From positions 1 to 32,488 of the forward strand of contig JANYIY010000383.1 of the NCBI GenBank assembly GCA_025358615.1: 32,488 nucleotides of DNA, given 5' to 3'. This DNA is from Gammaproteobacteria bacterium. Lineage in GTDB: Bacteria > Pseudomonadota > Gammaproteobacteria > Steroidobacterales > Steroidobacteraceae. The translations under genes and the position numbers were made by a program. Of the stretch, positions 24,886 to 32,488 are shown in pieces (the stretch's first letter is position 1; each line of letters begins with the position of its first letter). The notes below the pieces were generated by a model. The model was not told where the DNA came from. It ran no database searches and saw nothing but the letters and a program-made list of their open reading frames with translations.

Positions 24886-26080
24886 TCGCGGTCCAGGCGC
24901 TTTAACGCTGTCGCGGCGCGCAGCTCTGGGGCAACTAGTCGCTGCGGCCGGCGTCGCGACGTTTGGCGCGGGCGTTGGCCGAGCTCAGAGCGCAGCCGCT
25001 CCCATCGGGGACGCGTCACGGCTCGTAGATCTAGGCATGGAACTCGATCCCCAGCAGCGCGCGGCAGGTGTGGCGTTCGTGGACGGCCATGCAACCCTCG
25101 ACACGCATTGTCATCCTGGCCGGTTCTTTCTCAAGGATTTGCCATATCAGACCCCAACTACGCGTGCGTTCGGCGAACCATTCGAAGATCGCGCGGTCGC
25201 CGAACTGGGTGCCGGCCGGGTGAGCGGCGTATTGATTGCCGCAGTGGCGGACATGCGGCTCCTCGAAATGACGGCGACTGGGGGATTGCACGCGGCCGGT
25301 GAATTTCCGCCGGGCGCAGCGTATGCGGACTATCGGCGGCAGCTCGCCGAACTCAAGTCGCTGGTCGCGCATCATGCGCTGGCAAAGGGCTTGAACCCAT
25401 CCGATATAGACAGCGCACACCGTCAGCACTTCACCTCCGCGGTCTTCGCAGTAGAGGGCGTCGACTTCATCGAGGATCGATTCGATCGAGTGCAGCAGGC
25501 TTTTCGCGATGGCGTTCGCGCCATCACGGTGGTGCACTACCACGTCAATCAAATCGGCGACATCCAAACTGAGGCGCCGGTTCACGGCGGCCTCACCCCC
25601 CTCGGCAGGTCCATCATCGGCGAAATGAATCGGGCAGGAATCCTCGTCGATCTTGCCCACGCCACCTTCGCGGTAACCAAAGACGTCATTGAGGTGTCGA
25701 CCAAACCGGTCATGATCTCCCATACCAACTTGTCCACACCCACGGCAAGCCATCCTCGACTGATCAGCACTGAGCATGCCAAGTTGGTGGCCGCAGCAGG
25801 CGGCATCATCGGTTCTTGGCCGTCAGGAATCGGGCAGTCGACGTTTTCGGACTACATCGATTCTATCCAGCGCCTGGTGGACGCCGTGGGCGTCGATCAC
25901 ACCGCGATCGGCACGGACATGGACGCCAACTACCGTCCAGTGTTGCGCAGCTACCTCGACTGGAGCCTCATTCCGGCCGCCTTGCTGGCGCGCGGCATGC
26001 ACCATGCCGAAGTCGCAAAGATCATGGGCGGTAATTTCCAACGCGTGTTCCAGGCGAGCCTATCCCGCACGCCGCGCTAA
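24875..26080 (+). CDS. Tat-exported M19 (membrane dipeptidase family) peptidase
   Basis: A 401-aa protein. N-terminal Tat signal (LSRRAALGQLVAAAGVATFGAGVGRAQSA). M19 core: metal-site HCH in LDTHCHPG (family consensus DTHxD, so His replaces Asp here), AVEGVDFIE with the bridging Glu, VHYHVNQIGD, VDLAHATF, MISHTNLS, and IGTDMD. These give a renal dipeptidase-like zinc enzyme that cleaves dipeptides or related amides in the periplasm. ATG 24875 overlaps the MetF-type gene by 11 nt in another frame. Confidence 0.87.
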   Translation: MPSDRGPGALTLSRRAALGQLVAAAGVATFGAGVGRAQSAAAPIGDASRLVDLGMELDPQQRAAGVAFVDGHATLDTHCHPGRFFLKDLPYQTPTTRAFGEPFEDRAVAELGAGRVSGVLIAAVADMRLLEMTATGGLHAAGEFPPGAAYADYRRQLAELKSLVAHHALAKGLNPSDIDSAHRQHFTSAVFAVEGVDFIEDRFDRVQQAFRDGVRAITVVHYHVNQIGDIQTEAPVHGGLTPLGRSIIGEMNRAGILVDLAHATFAVTKDVIEVSTKPVMISHTNLSTPTASHPRLISTEHAKLVAAAGGIIGSWPSGIGQSTFSDYIDSIQRLVDAVGVDHTAIGTDMDANYRPVLRSYLDWSLIPAALLARGMHHAEVAKIMGGNFQRVFQASLSRTPR

Positions 26081-26100
26081 CGCCCGCAATTCTTCATACC

Positions 26101-26130
26101 TTGTGCGGCAGGAGGAAGTCATCCTATGAT
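26101..26130 (+). promoter_or_regulatory. Possible sigma-70 promoter of msrB
   Basis: TTGTGC (26101-26106), 18-nt spacer and TATGAT (26125-26130). The -10 is good and the -35 partial. It would place the transcription start about 32 nt before the msrB ATG, leaving room for its AGGA ribosome binding site. Confidence 0.4.
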
Positions 26131-26168
26131 CAGTGACGCATTTTTTTGCTCGCCGCCAGGATCCCGCC

Positions 26169-26636
26169 ATGACCGCATTCGACATCACCCCACCCACCGA
26201 CGCTCAGCGCCGCGACATTACCACCGAGCTCAGCGGTGACGAGCGCCGCGTTTTGCTGCAACATGGCACGGAAGCTGCGTTCTGCGGCGTGTTTCTCGAC
26301 AACAAGAAGGACGGAGTCTATACCTGTCGTTTCTGCGGCTTGCCTCTGTTTCGCTCCAGCGCAAAGTTCGATTCGGGCACCGGTTGGCCGAGTTTTTTCA
26401 AACCCTACGAGGAGGCGCACATTAAGCGCGTGCGCGACACCAGCTACGGCATGACGCGCATCGAGGAAATATGCGCGCGCTGCGGCAGCCACCTCGGCCA
26501 TATCTTCCCCGATGGACCGCCACCGACTGGGGAACGGCACTGCCTGAATTCAGTGTCCCTCTCGTTTACCGAGAAAGGTCACACGCTGCCCGACGTGCTG
26601 AAACGCGGTGGCCCTGAGGCGCAGGCGGCCACATGA
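26169..26636 (+). CDS. msrB: Peptide-methionine (R)-S-oxide reductase MsrB
   Basis: A 155-aa repair enzyme that reduces methionine-R-sulfoxide in proteins. Seen: the two zinc cysteine pairs CRFC and CARC, FDSGTGWPSFFKP, and the catalytic GERHCLNSVSL. ATG 26169 (MTAFDITPPTDAQRRD) with AGGA 8 nt upstream was chosen over the GTG at 26133, which lacks a correctly spaced ribosome binding site. Confidence 0.93.
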   Translation: MTAFDITPPTDAQRRDITTELSGDERRVLLQHGTEAAFCGVFLDNKKDGVYTCRFCGLPLFRSSAKFDSGTGWPSFFKPYEEAHIKRVRDTSYGMTRIEEICARCGSHLGHIFPDGPPPTGERHCLNSVSLSFTEKGHTLPDVLKRGGPEAQAAT

Positions 26637-26667
26637 CCGTCACCCGACACACCTGCTTAGGCCGCGA

Positions 26668-27108
26668 ATGATCAACATTGCGCCCCTGCGTTCCTCGGAG
26701 CGTGCCCGCTGGGAACAGCTATGGCGCGAATATCAGGACTTTTATGCAGTCGCACTGCCGGCTGATGTCACCGACACCACCTGGCAGAGGCTGCATGACG
26801 GGCGGGTGCATGGCCTCGGTGCCCGTGATTCCACCGACACTCTCGTCGGCATAGTGCACTTCTTGTTTCATGAGGATACGTGGTCGACGGTCCCCGCGTG
26901 CTACTTACAAGACCTTTACGTGGACCCGAAAATCCGTGGGACCGGGTGCGGTCGCCTGCTGATCGAGGCAGTCGCCGAATCAGCGAAAGCGGCGGGGCAA
27001 GTTCATCCCTACTGGTTGACGCACGAGACCAACAGCCTGGCACGGCAGTTGTACGACCGGATTGGCAAAAATCAGGGATTCATTCAATACGTTTACACCC
27101 CGGCATAG
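26668..27108 (+). CDS. GNAT-family N-acetyltransferase (paralogue 2)
   Basis: A 146-aa GNAT with CYLQDLYVDPKIRGTGCGRLLIEAVAESAKAAG and PYWLTHETNSLARQLYDRI. Clear paralogue of the 23053-23502 protein. It starts 31 nt after msrB, so it is probably in the same transcript. ATG 26668 was chosen over the track start in the msrB reading region. Confidence 0.9.
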   Translation: MINIAPLRSSERARWEQLWREYQDFYAVALPADVTDTTWQRLHDGRVHGLGARDSTDTLVGIVHFLFHEDTWSTVPACYLQDLYVDPKIRGTGCGRLLIEAVAESAKAAGQVHPYWLTHETNSLARQLYDRIGKNQGFIQYVYTPA

Positions 27109-27150
27109 CCACCAAGCAGCTGCAATGAGGGTCAACAACGGTATTCACTA

Positions 27151-27408
27151 CTAAGGCGACCACCCCGTCCAATCCAGTTGGGATTGCGAGTAGCAACGGT
27201 AGCAAAGATTTTGCAAAGGCCGCGGCGCGTACAACCCATTGGTTATAGCCATTGGATCCGGATCGACGGCTGCATCGAAGTGAGGAAACGCCCGAACACC
27301 AAAATTGGGTTCGTACAGATCCGATACTAAGACGCCGGTGGCGCAAGCGCTAAGGAGGGTAACAGCGACCAGCAGAGCGACTTTTGTGCAGTGCGAAGGC
27401 AAAGCCAT
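27151..27408 (-). CDS. Small hypothetical lipoprotein
   Basis: An 85-aa protein with an N-terminal signal peptide and lipobox (VALLVAVTLLSAC), so probably anchored to the membrane. The mature part has no family I know; it has two Cys in NLCYRCYSQ and several aromatics. ATG 27408 has a good GGAGG 5 nt upstream; the track's longer start would put residues before the signal. Convergent with the GNAT gene. Confidence 0.7.
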   Translation of the reverse strand: MALPSHCTKVALLVAVTLLSACATGVLVSDLYEPNFGVRAFPHFDAAVDPDPMAITNGLYAPRPLQNLCYRCYSQSQLDWTGWSP

Positions 27409-27548
27409 GTGTCCTCCAAAAAATCTTCCCGCCGAGCCGCAAATCGCATCAACACTAGCATCGTTCACAATTGTGGGCAAGAAACTTGGGCAGCGCTATT
27501 GGTACACTGCGCCTTCGAATGAAGCCACTGGCCGTGGAGCACTGTAAC

Positions 27549-27725
27549 GTGAGAATCATCTGCGCTTTGCTGTTGATGTTCACCGTTGTCATGGGGGGAT
27601 GCAGTCGCGATTCCCACGCATATCCCGTCGCGACATTTCTTCAGGGACCACCGGCAAAGAAAGTGTCCACGGAACCCCACTGCCCATCATCCGAATCGCA
27701 CGGTCAGCGCTACTTCCCGATTTAG
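27549..27725 (+). CDS. Very small hypothetical lipoprotein
   Basis: A 58-aa ORF with a hydrophobic stretch and lipobox (LLLMFTVVMGGC) followed by a short Ser/Pro-rich tail. GTG 27549 has GGAG about 10 nt upstream; ATG 27519 (MKPLAVEH) is an alternative. Divergent from the other small lipoprotein gene. No known family; could be spurious. After its stop, 27726-27891 holds no gene, only a GGGGCTGC/GCAGCTCT hairpin near 27757 without a T tract. Confidence 0.45.
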   Translation: MRIICALLLMFTVVMGGCSRDSHAYPVATFLQGPPAKKVSTEPHCPSSESHGQRYFPI

Positions 27726-27891
27726 GCAAGCGACCTAGCATACTCGACGGCTCGGGGCTGCTTCACGCAGCTCTGGGACTTTCCTGACTTTGAGCGGTTC
27801 CGGCAGTTGTCGGTTGCCGTCTAGCCATATAAGGCCAGCGCCGCCAATTGAGGTCAACGTCAATACGTGACGTCTTTGTTGAGATTCACAC

Positions 27892-30429
27892 CTAAACGGT
27901 CCACGCCAGAAACCGCGCCAAGTACGGTGCCGTTCGGCTAGTCGCCACCTGTGCAACTTCGGCGGGAGGCCCGGCGGCAACGATGCGTCCGCCCTCATCG
28001 CCCGCGCCGGGCCCTATGTCTATGACCCAGTCGCTGCCGGCGACCACCCGCATATCGTGCTCTATCACAATCACGGTATTGCCGGCCTGAACCAGACCAT
28101 CGAGTTGCGCGGTGAGCTTCTCTACGTCCGAAGGATGCAATCCCGTCGTTGGTTCATCCAATACATAAAGAGTGTTGCCGCGCTGCGCACGCTGTAGCTC
28201 GGTCGCCAGTTTGATCCGCTGTGCCTCCCCGCCGGAAAGCTCCGTCGCCGGCTGGCCAAGCCGCAAATAGCCCAAGCCCACTTCACGCACGACGCTCAAG
28301 GATCGGTGTACGGGCACGTCATCGGCGAAGAACTCCGCAGCTTCGTCCACCGTCATGCCGAGTACGTCGGCAATCGATTGTCCGCGGTACTTGATCTCGA
28401 GAGTTTTCGCGTTATAACGCTTCCCGTGACAGGTAGGACAGGGTGCATAGACGCTCGGCAGGAATAACAGCTCCACCATGACGAAGCCTTCGCCCTCGCA
28501 GGTGGGGCAGCGGCCTTTGGCCACGTTGAAAGAGAAACGTCCCGCATCGTAGCGACGCGCGCGCGCAGCCGGAGCTGCTGCGAACAGTCTGCGAATATGA
28601 TCGAACAGGCCCGTGTAGGTCGCCAGGTTGGAACGCGGTGTCCGCCCAATTGGTTTCTGATCTACCCGCACCAGGCGATCGATCCCCTGCATGCCGCCGG
28701 TGATTCGACCGCTCACAGTCTCCGTCGTGGTTCGCTCCAGGAGGTCGCTTTCGTCCTCCTCTGGCGCGATCTCATGGCCGAGTTGCTCCGCAACCAGTTC
28801 CACCAGCACCTGGCTTATCAGACTCGACTTGCCGGAGCCGGAAACACCCGTGACGGTCGCGAACACTCCCAATGGCAGCGCGACATCGAGGCCGCGCAGA
28901 TTGTTGCGCGTGACATCCGTCAGCTGCAGCCAGCCCTTTGGCGTGCGCGGCGTGCGCGGCGTGCGCGTGGGAAGTGGGTAGCTCCCGAACAGGTAGCGCC
29001 GGGTCTGGGAGGACTCCACATTCTCGAGCCCGGCAGGGGGACCGCTGTAAAGCACAAAGCCACCCTTGTCACCGGCCGCCGGACCGACATCGACGATCCA
29101 GTCGGCGCGGCGGATTATGTCCAGATCGTGCTCGACCACGAACAACGAATTGCCTGAGGCTTTCAGTTGATCGAGCGCCGCAAGAAGGGCCTCTGTGTCC
29201 GCCGGATGCAGGCCCGCCGACGGCTCGTCGAGCACGTACACCACGCCGAACAGATTGGAGCGCACCTGTGTGGCGAGCCGCAGACGCTGCAGCTCACCCG
29301 GCGAAAGTGTCGGGGTACTGCGTTCCAGCGACAGATACCCAAGGCCCAGATTGAGCAGCACATCCAGGCGCGCCAAGGTGTCCTGGGTAATACGCTGCGC
29401 GACCAGCGTCTTCTCCGGATGCTCATTCGTCATTTGCAACAAATGCGAAGCGCCCGCTTCAGAATAGGGACGCAGCATACCGGCCAGCTGCATCAACGAC
29501 AGCCTCGACATTTCCGCGATGTCGAGACCGGCAAATTTCACGGTCAGCGATTCGGGGCGCAACCGCTTGCCGTGGCACAGCGGGCAATCGGTGCTCAGCA
29601 TGTACTGCTGCACCCGTCGCTTCATCAGCGGGCTTTGCGTGTTGGCAAAGGTGTGCAGCACGTGACGCCTGACGCTGGTAAAAGTCCCCATGTAACTCGG
29701 CTCTTCCTTGCGCCGCAGCGCACGTCGAGCCTCGCGTGGCTCGAGCCCCGCGTACACCGGCACCACCGGCTGTTCGTCGGTAAAGAGAATCCAATGGCGA
29801 TCCTTCTTCGGCAGTTCGCGCCACGCACGATCGACGTCTATCCCTAGTGTTACGAGTATGTCGCGCTGGTTCTGACCTCCCCATGCCGTCGGCCACGCTG
29901 CAATCGCGCGCTGCCGGATCGTGAGCGAGTCATCAAGAACCATCGATTTTTCCGTGACCTCGTAGATCCGGCCCAACCCGTGACACTTCGGACAGGCGCC
30001 GTCCGGGGTATTCGGCGAGAACGACTCCGCGTAGAGAAGCGACTGCCCGTGAGGATAATCGCCGGCGCGCGAATAGAGCATCCGCAGCAGGTTGGAGAGG
30101 GTCGTAACGCTGCCGACAGAGGAACGAGTGGTGGGCGAACCCCGCTGCTGCTGAAGCGCCACCGCCGGGGGCAGCCCCTCGATCTCGTCGACTTCCGGCA
30201 CGGCCATTTGATGGAACAGCCGTCTGGCATAGGGCGAAACGGACTCCAGATAGCGTCGTTGTGCCTCCGCATACAGCGTGCCGAACGCCAGAGAGGACTT
30301 GCCGGAACCGGAAACGCCCGTGAACACAACGAGGCAGTCACGCGGAATATCCAGATCCACGTTCTTGAGATTGTGTTCGCGTGCTCCGCGCACGTGAACC
30401 ATCCCGGTAGAGTCCTTGGTGCGGGTCAT
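27892..30429 (-). CDS. Class II UvrA (UvrA2-like) ABC ATPase lacking the UvrB-binding domain
   Basis: An 845-aa protein with the two ABC modules of UvrA: Walker [14 protein letters not shown] near residue 45 and [14 protein letters not shown] in the second half, ABC signatures LSPGELQRL and LSGGEAQRI, and zinc-finger-like [16 protein letters not shown]. Between [10 protein letters not shown] and [17 protein letters not shown] the roughly 120 residues that bind UvrB in classical UvrA (about 940 aa) are absent. Class II UvrAs do this; they are linked to damage tolerance or drug resistance, not to classical excision. ATG 30429. Genuine uvrA should be elsewhere in the genome. Confidence 0.9.
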   Translation of the reverse strand: MTRTKDSTGMVHVRGAREHNLKNVDLDIPRDCLVVFTGVSGSGKSSLAFGTLYAEAQRRYLESVSPYARRLFHQMAVPEVDEIEGLPPAVALQQQRGSPTTRSSVGSVTTLSNLLRMLYSRAGDYPHGQSLLYAESFSPNTPDGACPKCHGLGRIYEVTEKSMVLDDSLTIRQRAIAAWPTAWGGQNQRDILVTLGIDVDRAWRELPKKDRHWILFTDEQPVVPVYAGLEPREARRALRRKEEPSYMGTFTSVRRHVLHTFANTQSPLMKRRVQQYMLSTDCPLCHGKRLRPESLTVKFAGLDIAEMSRLSLMQLAGMLRPYSEAGASHLLQMTNEHPEKTLVAQRITQDTLARLDVLLNLGLGYLSLERSTPTLSPGELQRLRLATQVRSNLFGVVYVLDEPSAGLHPADTEALLAALDQLKASGNSLFVVEHDLDIIRRADWIVDVGPAAGDKGGFVLYSGPPAGLENVESSQTRRYLFGSYPLPTRTPRTPRTPKGWLQLTDVTRNNLRGLDVALPLGVFATVTGVSGSGKSSLISQVLVELVAEQLGHEIAPEEDESDLLERTTTETVSGRITGGMQGIDRLVRVDQKPIGRTPRSNLATYTGLFDHIRRLFAAAPAARARRYDAGRFSFNVAKGRCPTCEGEGFVMVELLFLPSVYAPCPTCHGKRYNAKTLEIKYRGQSIADVLGMTVDEAAEFFADDVPVHRSLSVVREVGLGYLRLGQPATELSGGEAQRIKLATELQRAQRGNTLYVLDEPTTGLHPSDVEKLTAQLDGLVQAGNTVIVIEHDMRVVAGSDWVIDIGPGAGDEGGRIVAAGPPAEVAQVATSRTAPYLARFLAWTV
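28941..28967. repeat. 9-bp tandem repeat x3 in the UvrA2 gene
   Basis: GCGTGCGCG repeats three times in frame, coding for a TPR-TPR-like stretch ([11 protein letters not shown]) in the linker before the second ABC module. An in-frame slippage site. Confidence 0.8.
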
Positions 30430-30493
30430 ACGGGCGGTGTGAAATACAGCTCCTGGCGGTCAACGCGCGTATCTTAACCGCTCCCTCGCCGTG

Positions 30494-30617
30494 CTATCGC
30501 ACTGGATCAGCGGCTTGTTCTGCCCGGATTCGCGCGAACACCTCTTCCCGGTGTACGGCTACGTCCTTGGGCGCGCTGAGTCCCATGCGTACCTTTGCCT
30601 TTGACCCCCAGAATTTG
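30494..30617 (-). pseudogene. csrA: csrA fragment, frameshifted and lacking the N-terminus
   Basis: The minus strand encodes ILGVKGK in one frame and, after a single-base shift near 30592-30596, VRMGLSAPKDVAVHREEVFARIRAEQ and a stop. Together these match the CsrA/RsmA core ([26 protein letters not shown]), an RNA-binding translational regulator. The usual MLxLTRRxGE start is not found upstream, and no ribosome binding site is seen. So this is a decayed copy, or the read has a base error plus a divergent N-terminus. Not in the ORF track. The remaining part of 30430-30718 shows nothing else I recognise. Confidence 0.75.
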
Positions 30618-30718
30618 CGGCGTTGAGCGGTGGTTTTCCACTGTCTTCTTTTGCAGGCCAGGCTTAATATCTGCCACGTGTCGTTTCTAAATTAGGCTTC
30701 ACACGCAAGGAAGAAATA

Positions 30719-32488
30719 ATGAAAAGCAAGAGTATGTTGAGGGTCGGCATTTTGCTCACCCTGGGATTGAATTCGTACGCTGCACCGACGACGCCGCGTT
30801 TGGGAAAGGTGGCGGCGGCGCCTGCCACGGTGCAAGCCGTGTCGCCGGCCAGCACGATCGAATTCTCTGTGTATCTGCCGCTGCGAAACGGTAAGCAACT
30901 CGATGGTTTACTTGCCGATCTTCACGATAAAACCTCACCCAAGTATCAGCAATGGCTGCAGCCTTCTGATTTCCTACAGCGATTCGGTCCGCGTCCGGCC
31001 GATCTCGCGGCGCTGCGCGCCGCGCTCACTGTCCGTGGCTTCACGGTAGTCCAAAGCAATGCGCACGGTCTGCGTGTGCGGGGGCCGGCAAGTGCGGCGT
31101 CCAACACCTTCGGCGTGACCATCCGCAGCCGCACTCAGGATGGCCGAACGCATTTCATGGCGAAGACCGAACTGCAGATTCCCAGCGAGCTTGCGGCGCT
31201 CAACGTGCGCATCTTGGGCCTTGCAGCCGTTCCCGAACGCCAAGTGCATGCTCGTGTCACGGGGCAGCTTGGCAAAATCGTGGATAATCGTTACGGGGTT
31301 ACCGGACCCTACTGGTTCGATGACCTAAAACAAGCCTATGACTATCCGGCCTACGGTTCCAAAACCAATGGCGCTGGCGTCAGTGTGGCTGTGCTCATGA
31401 GCGATCTGATATTCCCCGACGATGTCGGCGCGGCCTTTACCCACGAAAAGTTCACCGCTATAACCAGCCTGTCAGCACCGAAAGTAACCACGGTGACCAT
31501 CGCTGGCGGCGGTGTCCAAGATGGGCCCGGCTCGTTCGAGGCAAGCCTCGACGTACAACAGGTGCTCGGCGGCGCTCCGGCATCCAATGTCACTCTGGTC
31601 AGCATTCCTGACCTGTCGGATCAAAACATCGTTGACGGTTACACCTATATCGTCGACCAAAATAGCTTCGACATCGTCAACTCCTCTTTTGGCGGTTGCG
31701 AACTGGAATACACGGCCGCGTATAACGGCGGAACTGATTTCACTTCCATTCTCCAGACCTATCACGAGATTTTCGCGCAGGGAAACGCACAGGGTATCAC
31801 CTTTGTGGCGAGTTCCGGCGATGAGGGAGGCCTCATATGTCCGAGCGTGGACTATGGCTCGCCGGGCGCTGCGCCCACTTTCGTGGCGGGTGTCAGCACG
31901 CCATCGGATGATCCGGACGTCACTTCGGTCGGCGGCGGCAATCTAGTCACCGTGGCCACGGCCGGAATACTCGACTCCGCCTATGTGAGAGAGAGTGCTT
32001 TTGCCGACCCGGAAGTCCCGTCCGATATCTACGGGCTTGGACAAAACGTCTCTGGCGGTGTGTGGGCAGCGGGCGGAGGAGTAAGTTCGGTGTTCGCAAA
32101 ACCTCTGTACCAACTATTGGCTAAAACAGGCTCGAGCCGATGGCGCACGGAACCGGATATCGGCATGCAGGTCGGAGGCTGCCCTGGCGCAGCCATCAGC
32201 TGCGATCCGGACGATAGCGCGGCAGTAGTCGCGTATGGCGTCGGCTTGGGAGGCGGATACTATGGTGTGATCGGCACCTCAGTGTCGTCGCCTGAGTTCG
32301 TCGGCGCCTTGGCTCTGTTTGAGCAACAGTTCGGCAAGCGGCATCGACAAGGGAATATCAATTACTTTCTCTACGCGGCGGGTGCTCTTCAGACCCTTGC
32401 GGGCGGAGTCAATGCCCCTGCGTCTTTTCAATTTTACCGTCGAAACATTCCTGGCAACGACGGCCTGTGGAATGCCAGCTATCCGAGC
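30719..32488 (+). CDS. S53 family (sedolisin/pro-kumamolisin) secreted peptidase, 3' end missing
   Basis: An open frame of 590 codons running off the right edge, absent from the ORF track because no stop occurs. Signal peptide MKSKSMLRVGILLTLGLNSYAA, then a pro-kumamolisin activation domain (LPLRNGKQLDGLLADLHDKTSPKYQQWLQPSDFLQRFGP), then the S53 catalytic domain with Glu274 and Asp278 (SFEASLDVQ), Asp368 (SSGDEG) and Ser521 (GTSVSSPEF). The Ca-binding C-terminus would be beyond the window. Acid-active endoprotease, exported. AAGGAAG ribosome binding site precedes ATG 30719. Confidence 0.93.
   Translation, partial: MKSKSMLRVGILLTLGLNSYAAPTTPRLGKVAAAPATVQAVSPASTIEFSVYLPLRNGKQLDGLLADLHDKTSPKYQQWLQPSDFLQRFGPRPADLAALRAALTVRGFTVVQSNAHGLRVRGPASAASNTFGVTIRSRTQDGRTHFMAKTELQIPSELAALNVRILGLAAVPERQVHARVTGQLGKIVDNRYGVTGPYWFDDLKQAYDYPAYGSKTNGAGVSVAVLMSDLIFPDDVGAAFTHEKFTAITSLSAPKVTTVTIAGGGVQDGPGSFEASLDVQQVLGGAPASNVTLVSIPDLSDQNIVDGYTYIVDQNSFDIVNSSFGGCELEYTAAYNGGTDFTSILQTYHEIFAQGNAQGITFVASSGDEGGLICPSVDYGSPGAAPTFVAGVSTPSDDPDVTSVGGGNLVTVATAGILDSAYVRESAFADPEVPSDIYGLGQNVSGGVWAAGGGVSSVFAKPLYQLLAKTGSSRWRTEPDIGMQVGGCPGAAISCDPDDSAAVVAYGVGLGGGYYGVIGTSVSSPEFVGALALFEQQFGKRHRQGNINYFLYAAGALQTLAGGVNAPASFQFYRRNIPGNDGLWNASYPS

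Noticed and set aside
26126-26239. 37-aa upstream ORF (MISDAFFCSPP) behind AGGAGG
   Set aside because: A strong Shine-Dalgarno is 10 nt from an ATG, but the peptide has no feature and overlaps msrB out of frame; the same ATG bases look more like the -10 (TATGAT) of a promoter.
27726-27891. Gap before the UvrA2 gene examined for a tRNA or small RNA
   Set aside because: No cloverleaf or conserved RNA signal was seen, only a short GC hairpin.

Overview
The window is a GC-rich, gene-dense, aerobic proteobacterial chromosome segment. The mix of genes (complete pqqABCDE, CIO-type cytochrome bd oxidase, MoxY/MoxX-like two-component pair, class II UvrA, MocR/LysE pair, hsp20-lon) suggests a gammaproteobacterium, possibly of the Steroidobacter/Nevskia type. 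That placement is an inference from gene content; there is no rRNA or other phylogenetic marker here. No tRNA, rRNA, IS element, prophage or CRISPR array was seen. Nearly all long ORFs in the track that are not listed are antisense or out-of-frame shadows of GC-rich genes.

Layout. (1) 1-3839, plus strand: the 3' part of a GMC-type flavoprotein dehydrogenase, then a DDAH-like amidinohydrolase overlapping a Tat-exported amidase. (2) 3883-6409, minus strand: cydA-cydB-DUF2474, a cyanide-insensitive-type terminal oxidase with its small membrane subunit, coupled by stop/start overlaps. (3) 6564-11860, minus strand: an MFS transporter, an exported protein of the histidine/phenylalanine ammonia-lyase fold that lacks the usual MIO-forming Ala-Ser-Gly, a LysE exporter and a MocR regulator. 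(4) 11914-16344, plus strand: a TIGR02466-like 2OG-Fe(II) oxygenase, a NYN/OST-HTH nuclease-like protein, and hsp20-lon behind a good-looking sigma-32 promoter. (5) 16341-20839, minus strand: pqqA-B-C-D-E followed 4 bp later by an M48 (Ste24-like) membrane protease. pqqA is only 24 codons and absent from the ORF track. (6) 21028-23012, plus strand, divergent from pqqA: a NarX-like sensor kinase with a MoxY-type architecture and its NarL-type regulator, probable controllers of PQQ genes. (7) 23053-27108: two paralogous GNAT acetyltransferases flanking DUF427, a MetF-type reductase, a Tat-type M19 dipeptidase and msrB. (8) 27151-32488: two small divergent lipoprotein genes, a class II UvrA without the UvrB-binding domain, a decayed csrA fragment, and an S53 (pro-kumamolisin) protease that runs off the right edge.

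Functionally, the PQQ operon, the GMC dehydrogenase and the quinol oxidase fit a periplasmic-oxidation lifestyle in which electrons enter the quinone pool directly. The observations most worth a second look are the MIO-less exported ammonia-lyase homologue with its transport/regulator neighbourhood, the M48 protease inside the pqq operon, the repeated palindromes between pqqA and the two-component genes, the near-leaderless heat-shock promoter of hsp20-lon, and the frameshifted csrA remnant.
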